Source: Arthrobacter sp. 131MFCol6.1 | GTDB lineage: Bacteria; Actinomycetota; Actinomycetes; Actinomycetales; Micrococcaceae | Direction: 5' to 3' | DNA length: 64,000 nucleotides | Assembly (NCBI RefSeq): GCF_000374925.1 | Contig: NZ_KB895553.1 | Location: 37,862 to 101,861, forward strand | Shown here: positions 7,592-16,644 of the stretch, piece after piece | Position numbering within the stretch: the stretch's first letter is position 1 | How the letters are laid out: the number at the start of each line of letters is the position of its first letter | The notes under the pieces: model-generated | Seen by the model: only the letters and a program-made list of their open reading frames with translations | Databases searched by the model: none | Told to the model about the DNA's origin: nothing | Made by a program: the position numbers and the translations under genes

Positions 7592-8401
7592 ATGAGCTTT
7601 GATCCCGCGTCGTACGTCTTCACCCAGCCCTCTGCTCCCACTGCCATCCGTGCTTCCACCGTCCTGCCGGCCCGCCGCGAGAACGTCGAACTGCGCACGT
7701 CGGACGGACACCGGCTGGTGGGAGAGCTCGCCGTGCCGGAATCCGGCGGGATCAAGGCAACGCTCATCACGCTGCACCCGCTGCCGACGCACGGCGGCTT
7801 CATGGATTCACACCTCTACCGCAAGGCCTCCTACCGGCTGCCCGCCCTCGCCGGCATCGCCGTCCTGCGCTTCAACACGCGCGGCACGTCTTCGCCGCGG
7901 GGGACCAGCGGGGGAGCCTTCGAGGAAGGCATCGGCGAGCGTCTCGACGTCGAGGCCGCCGTGCAGTTCGCCGTGGACCGGGGCCTGCCGAACCGGTGGC
8001 TGGTGGGCTGGTCCTTCGGCACCGAGCTGGCCCTGATGTACGGCGCCGCCGAGCCCGTCGCCTCGGAAATCGAGGGGGCCGTGCTGCTCTCGCCCCCGCT
8101 GCACCGGGCCACGGACGTGCACCTGAAGGAGTGGGCCGAGTCCGGCAAACCGCTGAAGGTCCTGGTCCCGGAGCACGACGACTACCTGCAGCCGGCGGCT
8201 GCGGCCACGAGGTTCGCGCTGGTGCCGCAGGCACAAGTGCTGGGGGTCGACGGCGCCAAACACCTGTGGGTGGGGGAGAAGTACGCCGGGCGGGTGCTCA
8301 ATGAAATCGTGGACGAGGTCATCCCCGGCGGCGCCGCAGGGGGTGCCGGAACGGTGCTGCCGCAGGAATGGGACGGGCCGGTCGCCACGGCACACGCCTG
8401 A
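7592..8401 (+). CDS. Alpha/beta hydrolase, dienelactone-hydrolase-like
   Basis: A 269-aa cytoplasmic hydrolase with no signal peptide. The fold's landmarks are ITLHPLPTHGG (oxyanion region, near residue 50), the nucleophile elbow GWSFGTE (serine near residue 147), VPEHDDY (acid, near 190) and the terminal GAKHLWVGE (histidine near 220). The pattern resembles KANL3/Tex30-type and dienelactone-type alpha/beta hydrolases of actinobacteria. The substrate is unknown. It ends 16 bp before a 62-bp palindromic terminator shared with the convergent transporter. Confidence 0.8.
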   Translation: MSFDPASYVFTQPSAPTAIRASTVLPARRENVELRTSDGHRLVGELAVPESGGIKATLITLHPLPTHGGFMDSHLYRKASYRLPALAGIAVLRFNTRGTSSPRGTSGGAFEEGIGERLDVEAAVQFAVDRGLPNRWLVGWSFGTELALMYGAAEPVASEIEGAVLLSPPLHRATDVHLKEWAESGKPLKVLVPEHDDYLQPAAAATRFALVPQAQVLGVDGAKHLWVGEKYAGRVLNEIVDEVIPGGAAGGAGTVLPQEWDGPVATAHA

Positions 8402-8416
8402 GCCGCATAGAGAAAA

Positions 8417-8478
8417 CCGCGCCGAAAAAGGACAGCCGCACCGTGGATCCACGGTGCGGCTGTCCTTTTTCGGCGCGG
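8417..8478. terminator. 62-bp perfect palindrome, bidirectional terminator
   Basis: Two 31-bp arms pair without a mismatch around a central GGATCC. Each arm carries an AAAAA/TTTTT tract near its outer part (8425-8429 and 8466-8470). It sits between a plus-strand hydrolase and a convergent minus-strand transporter, so it can end both transcripts. Confidence 0.85.
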
Positions 8479-8485
8479 AAACCGG

Positions 8486-9796
8486 TTAGCGGCTGTCCTG
8501 GCGGGCGATGAAGATTTCCTTGACCAGCAGCAGGATCGCCGCCGCAGTGGGGATGGCGATAAGGGCCCCGAGCACGCCGAGCAGGCTGCCGCCGGCGATG
8601 ACTGAGATGACGGCGACGGCGCCGGGGACCGCCACGGCCTTCTGCATGATCCGCGGCGAGATGAAGTAGGCCTCGAACTGGAGGTAGGCGAAATAGCAGA
8701 TGGCAAAGACAAGCGCCGTCTGCCAGCCGGCGGTCAGTGCCACGATCGTCACCAGGAACCCGGCGATCATGCCGCCCACCAGCGGGATGAACGCCAGCAG
8801 GGCCACCACGAATGCCAGCAGCGTGGCGAACGGAACTCCGATGACCGACATCACGATGAAGGCGAAGGTGGCGTTCAGCACTGCCACCGCGGCCTGGCCG
8901 ATCACGTAGTTGCCCACCGAACCGGTGATTTCCTCGGCCAGGGCTTCGACCCGGGGCCGGCGCGAGCGCGGCGCGAGCCGGTAGCCCCACTTCTTCATGG
9001 CGGGAAGGGCTGCGAGGAAGTACAGGCTCAGGACCAGCACGATCAGCGCGCCGAACAGCCCGTTGGCCACGGTGGAGCCGAAGCCGACAACTCCGCCAAA
9101 GATGCCGCCCATGGCCTCGGGGTTGTTGACGAACTTCTCCAACTCCTGGCTGATGCGGTCCCGGATGCCGAACTGGCTGTCAACGCTCCGGAAGAATTCC
9201 GAGTCGATGAACTCCTGGACCCACTTGGGAGCCTGCTGCACGATCTGCGTCACCTGCTGCACGATCGTGGGGATCAGGGTGGCGAAAAATGCGGCAACTG
9301 CCACGGCCAGGGCGGACACAGACAAGAGGATGCCGGCGGCCCGGGGGACATTCCGGTGTTCGAGCCAGCGCACCACCGGGTCCAGCCCCAAGGTGATGAA
9401 CAGCGCCGTGATGATCCACAAGAGCAGCTGCGTCGTGTTCGAACCGATCCAGTAGACCAGGAGCGCGACACCAACGCCGACCGTACCCATGAAGCCCATG
9501 TACAGGGGGTGCTGGGTGGACATCCGGGGACCGGGACTGCCGAACGGGGCATCGGACCCGTCCCCGGCAACAGCCTCATGCTCCGGGGGCATCTCGAAGC
9601 GGATTCTCGGCTGGGCCCCCGGCAGGGGCTGGCGCAGGCGCCGGGCCGCGGACAGGAGGACATTTGCCGCGGCAATCCGGGGGCGGGAGGTTGTGGGCCG
9701 GGGACTGGAAGCGTGCTGCTCGGGGCCGGGTTCCGGGCTGTCGGATTCCTGCGCTTCTATTGGTCCGGCGGAGGACGAATCCGTATGTTCAGTCAC
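8486..9796 (-). CDS. AI-2E family (PerM/TqsA-like) transporter
   Basis: A 436-aa membrane protein. An N-terminal cytoplasmic stretch of about 100 residues, rich in Pro/Ser/Glu, precedes the domain. The membrane part starts at MGFMGTVGVGVALLVYWIGS and has about seven or eight hydrophobic segments. Family motifs include LGLDPVVRWLEHRNVPRAAGILL, the long amphipathic loop IVQQVTQIVQQAPKW and the C-terminal LGVLGALIAIPTAAAILLLV. Members export or exchange small molecules, and substrates differ. The GTG at 9796 is preceded by AAGGG 11 nt upstream; the frame is open further upstream but looks non-coding. Confidence 0.85.
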   Translation of the reverse strand: MTEHTDSSSAGPIEAQESDSPEPGPEQHASSPRPTTSRPRIAAANVLLSAARRLRQPLPGAQPRIRFEMPPEHEAVAGDGSDAPFGSPGPRMSTQHPLYMGFMGTVGVGVALLVYWIGSNTTQLLLWIITALFITLGLDPVVRWLEHRNVPRAAGILLSVSALAVAVAAFFATLIPTIVQQVTQIVQQAPKWVQEFIDSEFFRSVDSQFGIRDRISQELEKFVNNPEAMGGIFGGVVGFGSTVANGLFGALIVLVLSLYFLAALPAMKKWGYRLAPRSRRPRVEALAEEITGSVGNYVIGQAAVAVLNATFAFIVMSVIGVPFATLLAFVVALLAFIPLVGGMIAGFLVTIVALTAGWQTALVFAICYFAYLQFEAYFISPRIMQKAVAVPGAVAVISVIAGGSLLGVLGALIAIPTAAAILLLVKEIFIARQDSR

Positions 9797-9959
9797 TGCG
9801 TTGAATGCCCTTAATTCCTTGCGGCGCCACACAGGCGGCACTGGTGTGATGATCACCGCAAACACTATCAGCAGGCTTGTCAGCTCAAGGGCGGAGCGCC
9901 CCCGCGGGCACCGCTCACGGGGGCCGCCCGGGTCCCCGATCTGACTCGCGGGTAACAAA

Positions 9960-11876
9960 ATGGTTACTATTGAAGCTAACTGTCCGCTGATGATAGGTAG
10001 TATTTTGCGTTTCAAGACTGCAGTCGCCCTGGTGCTGCTCGGCCTCCTGACACTCCTGGCCGGGATTGGCCAGAAGACGTTCTGGGCTCCCCCGGAGACG
10101 ATTACGGCCACCGCTCCGGCCGGCACGGCCGCGCCGCTGACCGTTTTCGAGGAGAAGCTGAGGACTCTGCACCCCGGGACCGTGAAGATCCAGGTCAAGG
10201 GTGAAGGGGCCTTCCTGCTGGCCGCGGGACGGCCGGACGACGTCGACGCCTGGGTGGGTAAGACGGCCCACAACACCGTCGACGGCGTCTCGGAGGACGG
10301 CAAGGCGCTGCAGCTGACGCATACCGACGGCGAAGCTACCGCGCCGTCGCCCGCCGGATCGGATCTTTGGGTCACCACCGAGAACGCCACCGGCGAAATG
10401 GACTACGCGTGGAACGCGCCGGCCGACGGCGACTGGTCCCTCCTCCTCGCGGCGGACGGCACCAAGCCCGCCCCGAGCTCCATCACGATGACTTTCCCGA
10501 ACGACACCTCCACGCCCTGGGCCATTCCGCTCATGGTGCTCGGCGGCCTGCTGATCATCGCCGGCGGGGCGCTGTTGGTCCTCAAACCGAAGTCAGGCAA
10601 CCGTTCAGGCAACGGCACCGGCGGCAGCACGTTCGCCCGCCGCGCGCAGGCCAAGGCCGCGGCACGCCGCGGGGATCAGGGCCCGGCAGCAAGCACCCAG
10701 GAAACCGCAGCCCCCGAGACTGCACCGCAGCCGGCCACCCCCGAGAAGACAGTTCCGGAGAAAGCAGGGCCGGAGAAAACCGCGCCGGAGAAAGCAGCGG
10801 CCGGTCAGAAGAAGGGTTCCGGCACCGCTCGCCGTTCCGGCATCGTGGTGGCCGTGCTGACCGCCGCTGCCGTCGCCGGAACGTCTGTGGCCGCCCAGGC
10901 CAGCCAGACGCCGTCGCCCAGTGCCCCGGCCTCCAGCGCCCCGGCCTCCGACGGCGCTACGCCGGGCAGTTCCGCTGAGGGCCAGACCGGCGATGCGCCG
11001 GTGCTGCTGGACGCGCAGTTCCGCCGCGTCCTGGAACAGGTTGCCGGTGCCGTCGATGCCGGAGACGCTGCCAAGGACGCCGCAAAGCTGGCGCCGCGGG
11101 TGGCCAACTCCGAACTCCAGGTGCGCACACAGAACTACAAGATCCGCTCGCAGGTCGGCTCCTACGAGGCCCGGATGCCTGTCCGCTCCACTAAGCTGCT
11201 GACCACGGTGGTCACCAACAAGCGCAGCTGGCCGCGCTCGGTCATGGCTGTGACGCAGGGCGAGGGCAACGTCGTCCCGCAGCTGCTGACCCTCACCCAG
11301 GCCTCCCCGCGGGAGAACTACAAGCTGGTCAGCAGCACCCCGCTGCAGCCGGGTGCCACCTTCCCGGGGATCGGGCGGGCCGGCACGGAGACGCTGGCGC
11401 CCGCGGACAAGACCGGACTCGCGTACAGCGGCGACGAAGCCCTCGCCGGGCTCGGTGACCGCCTGACCAAGGCCGACTCCACGTTCAAGGACAAGCTCGT
11501 CGAAGGCCAGTCCTCCCCGTACATCGCGGACACGCTCGCCTACCAGGCCGACGTCGTCAAATCAGGCGTCAACGGCACCTTCGCCTTCACCCACAAGGCG
11601 GCCGCGGACAACACTGTCGTGTTCCGTACCGCTGACGGCGGGGCCCTGGTCCTGGGCCGGCTGAACTTCTCGTTCGACGGCACTCCGAAGGCCGACGGGG
11701 ACAAGCTCACCATCGGCGACGACGCGGCCGCCCTGGCCGGCGGCAAGGAGACCAGCACCGGCATGGTGCTGGACTTCGCAGAGTCCGTGGCTGTCTATGT
11801 TCCGCCGGCCGGTTCCAAGGATCCGATGAAGCTCGTGGCTGCCACCCGCGGCCTGGTCGGGGCCAAGTTCAAGTAG
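9960..11876 (+). CDS. Large two-membrane-segment envelope protein of unknown function
   Basis: A 638-aa protein. A membrane segment at about residues 19-36 is followed by an external domain of about 140 residues. Next come a second membrane segment at residues 180-200 (IPLMVLGGLLIIAGGALLVL), a Pro/Glu/Lys-rich linker with repeated PEK (about 245-280) and a third hydrophobic stretch (VVAVLTAAAVAGTSVAAQA, near 296-314). A second external domain of about 310 residues makes up the rest. No enzyme motif is visible. A TTG at 10005 (residue 16) with AGGTAG upstream is an equally good start and lies right before the first membrane segment. It is flanked by a hairpin at its 3' end. Confidence 0.7.
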   Translation: MVTIEANCPLMIGSILRFKTAVALVLLGLLTLLAGIGQKTFWAPPETITATAPAGTAAPLTVFEEKLRTLHPGTVKIQVKGEGAFLLAAGRPDDVDAWVGKTAHNTVDGVSEDGKALQLTHTDGEATAPSPAGSDLWVTTENATGEMDYAWNAPADGDWSLLLAADGTKPAPSSITMTFPNDTSTPWAIPLMVLGGLLIIAGGALLVLKPKSGNRSGNGTGGSTFARRAQAKAAARRGDQGPAASTQETAAPETAPQPATPEKTVPEKAGPEKTAPEKAAAGQKKGSGTARRSGIVVAVLTAAAVAGTSVAAQASQTPSPSAPASSAPASDGATPGSSAEGQTGDAPVLLDAQFRRVLEQVAGAVDAGDAAKDAAKLAPRVANSELQVRTQNYKIRSQVGSYEARMPVRSTKLLTTVVTNKRSWPRSVMAVTQGEGNVVPQLLTLTQASPRENYKLVSSTPLQPGATFPGIGRAGTETLAPADKTGLAYSGDEALAGLGDRLTKADSTFKDKLVEGQSSPYIADTLAYQADVVKSGVNGTFAFTHKAAADNTVVFRTADGGALVLGRLNFSFDGTPKADGDKLTIGDDAAALAGGKETSTGMVLDFAESVAVYVPPAGSKDPMKLVAATRGLVGAKFK

Positions 11877-11930
11877 CCCCCGCAGGAACCTGCCCCCGCT
11901 GAGAATCACGGCCGGGGCACAGCACCGCAG

Positions 11931-11960
11931 ACGACCGGGCCGCCATCGCGGCCCGGTCGT
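11931..11960 (+). terminator. GC-rich hairpin after the envelope protein gene
   Basis: Perfect 13-bp stem (11931-11943 with 11948-11960) and a CATC loop, 55 bp past the stop. There is no T tract, so termination efficiency is uncertain. Confidence 0.55.
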
Positions 11961-11981
11961 TGCTGCGTGTGGCGTAGTGGA

Positions 11982-11987
11982 TAGAGT
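11982..11987 (+). promoter_or_regulatory. -10 box of the leaderless thioredoxin/TPR gene
   Basis: TAGAGT, 6 nt before ATG 11994. Confidence 0.55.
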
Positions 11988-11993
11988 GGAGCT

Positions 11994-12998
11994 ATGACTA
12001 CGCCAGCTTCCCGCCCGGTCCCGCCAGTTGCCGCCAGCCCGCTGAACCTGCGCGGCGCCGTCGATCTCTCCGCCCTGAAACAGCGGCCGGCGCCATCCGC
12101 ACCCGGCGCTGCAGCCCCCGGCCCCGCCGGTGCTGCCGGTGCCCCGGCAGAGCGCCCGGCCGACCATGCAGGCCGGCCGTTGCGCGTGGATGTGACCGAG
12201 GGCAACTTCCAGGAGCTCGTGGACCTCTCGGCCCAGGTGCCCGTGGTGATTGCCCTCTGGGCCTCCTACTCGCCAGGCTCCGGCCAGATGGTGGACGTCC
12301 TCGAAGGCATCGTCGAGAGCTACGACGGCCGGCTGGTCCTCGGGGCCGCGGACATCGACGTCTTCCCGGAACTTGCCCAGGCATTCCAGGTCCAGGCCGT
12401 GCCGACCGCCGTCGCCGTCGTCAAGGGCCAGCCCGTTCCGCTCTTCCAGGGCGGCGCGGACGAACAGCAGGTACGCAGCCTGTTCGATGAACTCCTCAAG
12501 GTTGCGGCCGCCAACGGCGTGACCGGACAGATCGGTGCCGGCGGGCCCGGCGGTGCGGAACCGGAGGCACCGCCGTTGCCGCCGCTGCACCAGGCGGCGT
12601 TCGACGCGATCGAGGCCGGCGACTACGCGGCCGCGGCCGCCGCCTACCGTCAGGCCCTGAACGAGATGCCCGCCGACGCGGAGGCCAAGGCCGGCCTGGC
12701 GCAGGTGGAACTAATGGATCGCCTGCAGGCCATCTCCGGGCCCGAGGCGGATGCCCTGCGCCGGCTCGCCGCCGACGAGCCGGACAACCTCGAGGCCCAG
12801 CTCGGCGTTGCGGACCTGGACATCGCCGGCGGCCACATCGAGGACGGACTCGGCCGGATCGTGACGTTCATTGGCCGCAACTTCGGCCCGGAACGGGAGA
12901 CCGCCCGGGTCCGGCTGCTGGAACTCTTCGACGTCGTCGGCACCGGTGACGGGCGCGTCGCCAAGGCCCGCCAGGGGCTGGCCCGGGTGCTCTTCTAG
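11994..12998 (+). CDS. Thioredoxin-fold/TPR protein (YbbN/CnoX-like co-chaperone)
   Basis: A 334-aa cytoplasmic protein. A flexible Pro/Ala N-terminus (about 60 residues) leads to a thioredoxin fold (residues about 65-175: VTEGNFQELVDLSAQVPVVIALWASYSPGS, VQAVPTAVAVVKGQPV). A tetratricopeptide region rich in AAAAAYRQALNEMPADAEAKAGLAQ makes up the C-terminus. The usual CxxC is replaced by SYSPGS, so it cannot act as a dithiol reductase; this is typical of YbbN-like holdases that hand substrates to chaperonins. Its TAG overlaps the GTG of the next gene by one base, giving a two-gene operon. Confidence 0.88.
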   Translation: MTTPASRPVPPVAASPLNLRGAVDLSALKQRPAPSAPGAAAPGPAGAAGAPAERPADHAGRPLRVDVTEGNFQELVDLSAQVPVVIALWASYSPGSGQMVDVLEGIVESYDGRLVLGAADIDVFPELAQAFQVQAVPTAVAVVKGQPVPLFQGGADEQQVRSLFDELLKVAAANGVTGQIGAGGPGGAEPEAPPLPPLHQAAFDAIEAGDYAAAAAAYRQALNEMPADAEAKAGLAQVELMDRLQAISGPEADALRRLAADEPDNLEAQLGVADLDIAGGHIEDGLGRIVTFIGRNFGPERETARVRLLELFDVVGTGDGRVAKARQGLARVLF

Positions 12999-14098
12999 TG
13001 GGATCGGCACTCTTCGCGCCGCTGGATCTGAGGTCCCTGCGGCTGCAGCACCGCGGCTGGGTGTCCCCGATGTGCCAGTACAGCTGCGAACCCGAAACGG
13101 GCGAAGGCGTGCCCACCGACTGGCACCTCATGCACCTTGGCTCCTTTGCCACCGGGGGAGCGGCCCTGATCCTCACCGAGGCCAACTCCGTGAACGCCGC
13201 GGGCCGGATCAGCCCCCGCGACGCCGGCCTCTACAACGACGACCAGGCCGCGGCCTGGGAACGCATCACCGCCTTCGTGCACCGCCACGGCACCGCGGAG
13301 ACCAAGATCGGCACCCAGCTGGCGCACGCCGGCCGGAAGGCGTCCTCCTACTGGCCGTTCTCCGGCGCGAAGGGCAGCGTGCCGGCGTCCGAGGGCGGCT
13401 GGGACACCGTGGGTCCTGGCACGGGCGCGTTTGACGGCTACGCGCCGCCGTCGGCCATGACGGAAGCGCAGATCGACGGCGTGATCGCCGATTTCGCCGC
13501 GGCCGCCGTGCGGGCCGTTGACACCGGGTTCGACACGATCGAAATCCATGGCGCGCACGGCTACCTGCTGCACCAGTTCCAGAGCCCGCTGGTCAACGAC
13601 CGCACGGACCGCTGGGGCGGCGACGAGGCGGGCCGGAACAGGCTGACGCTTGCTGTGGTGGACGCCGTCCGCGCGGTCATCCCGGACTCCATGCCCCTGC
13701 TGCTGCGGATCTCGGCCTCGGACTGGGCGCCGGGCGGGATCGAGGCTGACGCCTCGGTCCGGATGGCCGCTGCCGCCGCCGAGCGCGGAGTGGACCTGGT
13801 GGACGTTTCCAGCGGCGGGGCCGTTGCCCACCAGCAGATTCCCGTGGGCCCCGGCTACCAGACCGGGTTCTCCGCCCGGATCCGGCGCGAAACCGGGGTC
13901 AGGACCGGCACGGTGGGACTCCTGACGTCCGCCGGGCAGGCCGAGCACGCGGTGGCCACCGGCCAGGCCGACGGCGTGTTCATCGCCCGTGCCGCACTGC
14001 GGGATCCGCACTGGTGGCTGCGGGCCGCGTTCGAGCTCGGCCATGACCTGGCGTGGCCGCCGCAGTACGAGCGCGCCCTGCCCCGGCATTCGTTCTAG
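12998..14098 (+). CDS. Old-yellow-enzyme family NADH:flavin oxidoreductase (YqjM-like)
   Basis: A 366-aa FMN-dependent ene-reductase candidate. The FMN/substrate-binding signatures SPMCQYSC (near residue 24; YqjM-type Cys), IGTQLAHAGRKAS, EIHGAHGYLLHQFQSPLVNDRTDRWGG split over about 180-210, LLRISASDW and DGVFIARAALRDPHWW are all present. YqjM-type enzymes reduce activated C=C bonds with NAD(P)H. The GTG start overlaps the stop of the TPR gene, so the two are coupled. The terminal RHSF-stop lies in the first of three 18-bp repeats. Confidence 0.93.
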   Translation: MGSALFAPLDLRSLRLQHRGWVSPMCQYSCEPETGEGVPTDWHLMHLGSFATGGAALILTEANSVNAAGRISPRDAGLYNDDQAAAWERITAFVHRHGTAETKIGTQLAHAGRKASSYWPFSGAKGSVPASEGGWDTVGPGTGAFDGYAPPSAMTEAQIDGVIADFAAAAVRAVDTGFDTIEIHGAHGYLLHQFQSPLVNDRTDRWGGDEAGRNRLTLAVVDAVRAVIPDSMPLLLRISASDWAPGGIEADASVRMAAAAAERGVDLVDVSSGGAVAHQQIPVGPGYQTGFSARIRRETGVRTGTVGLLTSAGQAEHAVATGQADGVFIARAALRDPHWWLRAAFELGHDLAWPPQYERALPRHSF

Positions 14099-14135
14099 AA
14101 CCGGCATTCGTTCCAGAACCGGCCTTCATTCCAAA
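14082..14135 (+). repeat. Three 18-bp tandem repeats across a stop codon
   Basis: Copies at 14082-14099, 14100-14117 and 14118-14135 around the core CCGGCATTCGTTC. In the OYE frame they read RHSF-stop-N, RHSFQN and RPSFQK, so only one base (CAG to TAG) separates the stop codon from read-through into the repeats. Confidence 0.88.
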
Positions 14136-14204
14136 AGCAGTGGCCGGTTCCCGGGCGTGAAAACCTACGCCTTGCGGACGATCCTTTTCGCGCCGCCGGG
14201 CGGT

Positions 14205-14210
14205 TAGTCT
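14205..14210 (+). promoter_or_regulatory. -10 box of the leaderless ABC ATPase gene
   Basis: TAGTCT, 6 nt before ATG 14217. Confidence 0.5.
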
Positions 14211-14216
14211 GGCGTC

Positions 14217-15032
14217 ATGACATTCCAACCCCCTGGCCAGCAGGGACAGCCAGCCCCGCCCGGCCCGTCTTCGCCGCCGGTTCCTGCCCTGTCCCTGCTT
14301 GGCCTCGCCAAGCGCTTTGGCGACAAAATCGCCGTCGACGGCATCAGCCTGGACGTTCCGGCCGGCTCCTTCTACGGGGTGGTCGGGCCCAACGGGGCCG
14401 GCAAGACCACCACTTTGTCCATGGCGACCGGCCTGCTGCGCCCCGACTTCGGCACCGCGCTGATCCACGGCGTCGACGTCTGGCAGCATCCGCTGGAGGC
14501 CAAGAAGCTGATGGGGATCCTGCCCGACGGCGTCCGGCTGTTCGACCGCCTCAGCGGCGAGCAGCTGGTCACCTATGCCGGCCTGCTGCGCGGAATGGAC
14601 CGGGAAATGGTGGCGTCCCGGGTGGCGGAGCTGCTCGCGGCGCTGGACCTGGACAGTGACGCCGGCACGCTGGTGGTGGACTATTCCGCCGGCATGACCA
14701 AGAAAATCGCGCTGGCCTCGGCGCTGATCCACGCCCCGCGGCTCCTGGTCCTGGACGAGCCGTTCGAATCGGTGGATCCGATCTCCGCGGCGAACATCCG
14801 CGACATCCTGGACCGCTACGTTGCCTCGGGCGGAACGGTCATCGTCTCCAGCCACGTCATGGACCTGGTCCAGCGCATGTGCGACCACGTCGCCGTCGTC
14901 GCCGGCGGCCGGGTCCTCGCCGCGGGCACCGTGGAGGAAGTCCGCGCCGGCGCCAGCCTCGAGGACCGCTTCGTGCAGCTCGTGGGCGGCCGGAACCACA
15001 CGGAGGGGCTGGAATGGTTGCGCACCTTCTGA
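14217..15032 (+). CDS. ABC transporter ATP-binding protein
   Basis: A 271-aa ATPase subunit with a proline-rich first 25 residues. Walker A is GPNGAGKTT (about residues 57-65). The signature is degenerate, YSAGM instead of LSGGQ, as in several drug- or lantibiotic-type exporters. Walker B is LLVLDEPFESVDP and the switch histidine lies in VIVSSHV. The last 19 bases overlap the permease start, so the two form one transporter. Export is more likely than import because no binding protein is encoded nearby; the substrate is unknown. Confidence 0.93.
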   Translation: MTFQPPGQQGQPAPPGPSSPPVPALSLLGLAKRFGDKIAVDGISLDVPAGSFYGVVGPNGAGKTTTLSMATGLLRPDFGTALIHGVDVWQHPLEAKKLMGILPDGVRLFDRLSGEQLVTYAGLLRGMDREMVASRVAELLAALDLDSDAGTLVVDYSAGMTKKIALASALIHAPRLLVLDEPFESVDPISAANIRDILDRYVASGGTVIVSSHVMDLVQRMCDHVAVVAGGRVLAAGTVEEVRAGASLEDRFVQLVGGRNHTEGLEWLRTF

Positions 15033-16585
15033 GGCTCAAGCTGACCCTGCTGCGCAACAGCGTCCGGCGCAGCCCGTGGCAGCTGGTGGGCCTCGGGATC
15101 GGCGCCCTGTATGCCCTGGGAATCGTGGGTGTTTGCGTGGCCGGGCTGTTCGTCCTGCGCGGGGTGGAGATTGAACTCGCCCAGACCGTGGTGGTCCTCT
15201 GCGGCGCCACGGCACTGCTGGGCTGGGCCATCATTCCCGTCGCGGTCTCCGCCGCGGACATGACGCTGGACCCTGCCCGGTTCACCACCTTCGCCGTGCC
15301 CATGCCGCAGCTGCTGGCCGGGCTGGCGCTCGGCGGCCTGATCGGCATACCGGGTCTCGCAACCTCCCTGGTTGCACTCGCCACGGTGGGCACCTGGTCC
15401 CGCAGCCTGCCGGCCGCGGCCGGCGCCCTCGCCGGTGCTGTGCTGGGCGTGCTGAGCTGCATCGTGCTCTCCAAGGTCGTGACCACGGCCACGGCCGGAC
15501 TGGCAAGCTCCCGGCGCTTCAAGGACATCAGCGCCGTCGCCTTCCTCATCCCGCTCGTGCTTACGGGTCCCATCGTGGCGGGCATTGCGAGGGGAATCGC
15601 CGGATCCGGCGATTTCCTGACCGGCCTGGCCCGGGCCCTGTCCTGGACGCCGGCCGGGGCGGCCTTCTCTCTCGGCGGCGAGCTCGCTGCCGGCAGCTAC
15701 GCGGCCGCGGCCGTGAAATTCCTCATCGCCGTGGCCACACTGGCGGGCCTGGCCCTGGCGTGGAAGCTCCTGCTGCAGCGCGCCCTCGTGACCCCGCCGT
15801 ACGCCGGGACGTCCAAGCGCCGGACCGGCGGCACGGGCCTGTTCGGGCTGTTCCCGGCGACACCGGCCGCCGCCGTCGCCGCGAGATCCCTGTACTACTG
15901 GCTGCGCGACCCCCGCTACGCCGGCGCGCTCGTGGTCGTTCCGCTCCTGCCGGTGCTGTTCCTCTTCCAGGGCAGCCAGAGCGGGTTCTACGGCCCGTTC
16001 CAGTTTGTCGGGCCGCTGACGGCCTTCCTCCTGTCCTGGTCGATCTCCACGGACGTCTCCTATGACAGCACCGCCTTCGCCCTGCACGTGGCCACGGGGG
16101 TGCGCGGCGCCGACGACCGGCTCGGCCGGGCGCTGGCGTGCCTGAGCTTCGCGCTGCCGGTGGTGGTCCTCTTCAGCGTCGGTCCGTTCTTCTTCACCGG
16201 CGACTGGGACAAGCTGCCCGCGGTCCTGGGCCTCTCCCTCGGTGTCCTCTTCACCGGCCTGGGTCTGGCGTCGGTGATCTCGGCGCGCTACACCGTGAGC
16301 GTCCCGCTGCCGGGGGACAGCCCGTTCAAGAAGCCTCCGGGCAACGTGGCCCAGACCCTCGCCGTGCAGTTCGGCGGCATGGCCGTCCTCATGGTCCTCG
16401 TGGCGCCCGAGGCGGCGCTCGTGGCCGCGCAGTTCATCACCGGCAGCCCCGTGCCGGGCTGGATCACTCTGGTTCTCGGGCCCGTGCTGGGCCTGGCACT
16501 CTTCGCCGTCGGCATCCGGACCGGCGGAGCATGGCTGGACCGGCGGGCACCGGAGCTGCTGGCACAACTGGCCGTCAACCGCTGA
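15014..16585 (+). CDS. ABC transporter permease
   Basis: A 523-aa, very hydrophobic protein with roughly a dozen membrane segments in two halves, separated by a short soluble loop near residues 260-290 (KRRTGGTGLFGLFPATPAAAVAARSLYYWLRDPRYAG). The ATG at 15014 lies inside the ATPase gene; overlap and frame support it. It resembles the long actinobacterial ABC-2-like permeases paired with a single ATPase. No substrate can be assigned. Confidence 0.85.
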   Translation: MVAHLLRLKLTLLRNSVRRSPWQLVGLGIGALYALGIVGVCVAGLFVLRGVEIELAQTVVVLCGATALLGWAIIPVAVSAADMTLDPARFTTFAVPMPQLLAGLALGGLIGIPGLATSLVALATVGTWSRSLPAAAGALAGAVLGVLSCIVLSKVVTTATAGLASSRRFKDISAVAFLIPLVLTGPIVAGIARGIAGSGDFLTGLARALSWTPAGAAFSLGGELAAGSYAAAAVKFLIAVATLAGLALAWKLLLQRALVTPPYAGTSKRRTGGTGLFGLFPATPAAAVAARSLYYWLRDPRYAGALVVVPLLPVLFLFQGSQSGFYGPFQFVGPLTAFLLSWSISTDVSYDSTAFALHVATGVRGADDRLGRALACLSFALPVVVLFSVGPFFFTGDWDKLPAVLGLSLGVLFTGLGLASVISARYTVSVPLPGDSPFKKPPGNVAQTLAVQFGGMAVLMVLVAPEAALVAAQFITGSPVPGWITLVLGPVLGLALFAVGIRTGGAWLDRRAPELLAQLAVNR

Positions 16586-16644
16586 CGGGTGCATGCTGGG
16601 AGTGCGCAGACTCGGACACCAGGTAGGCCAGCAAAGGCAGGATC

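Noticed and set aside
9797..10390. N-terminal extension of the AI-2E transporter frame
   Set aside because: It runs antisense through the start of the envelope protein gene and lacks family similarity. GTG 9796 is sufficient.
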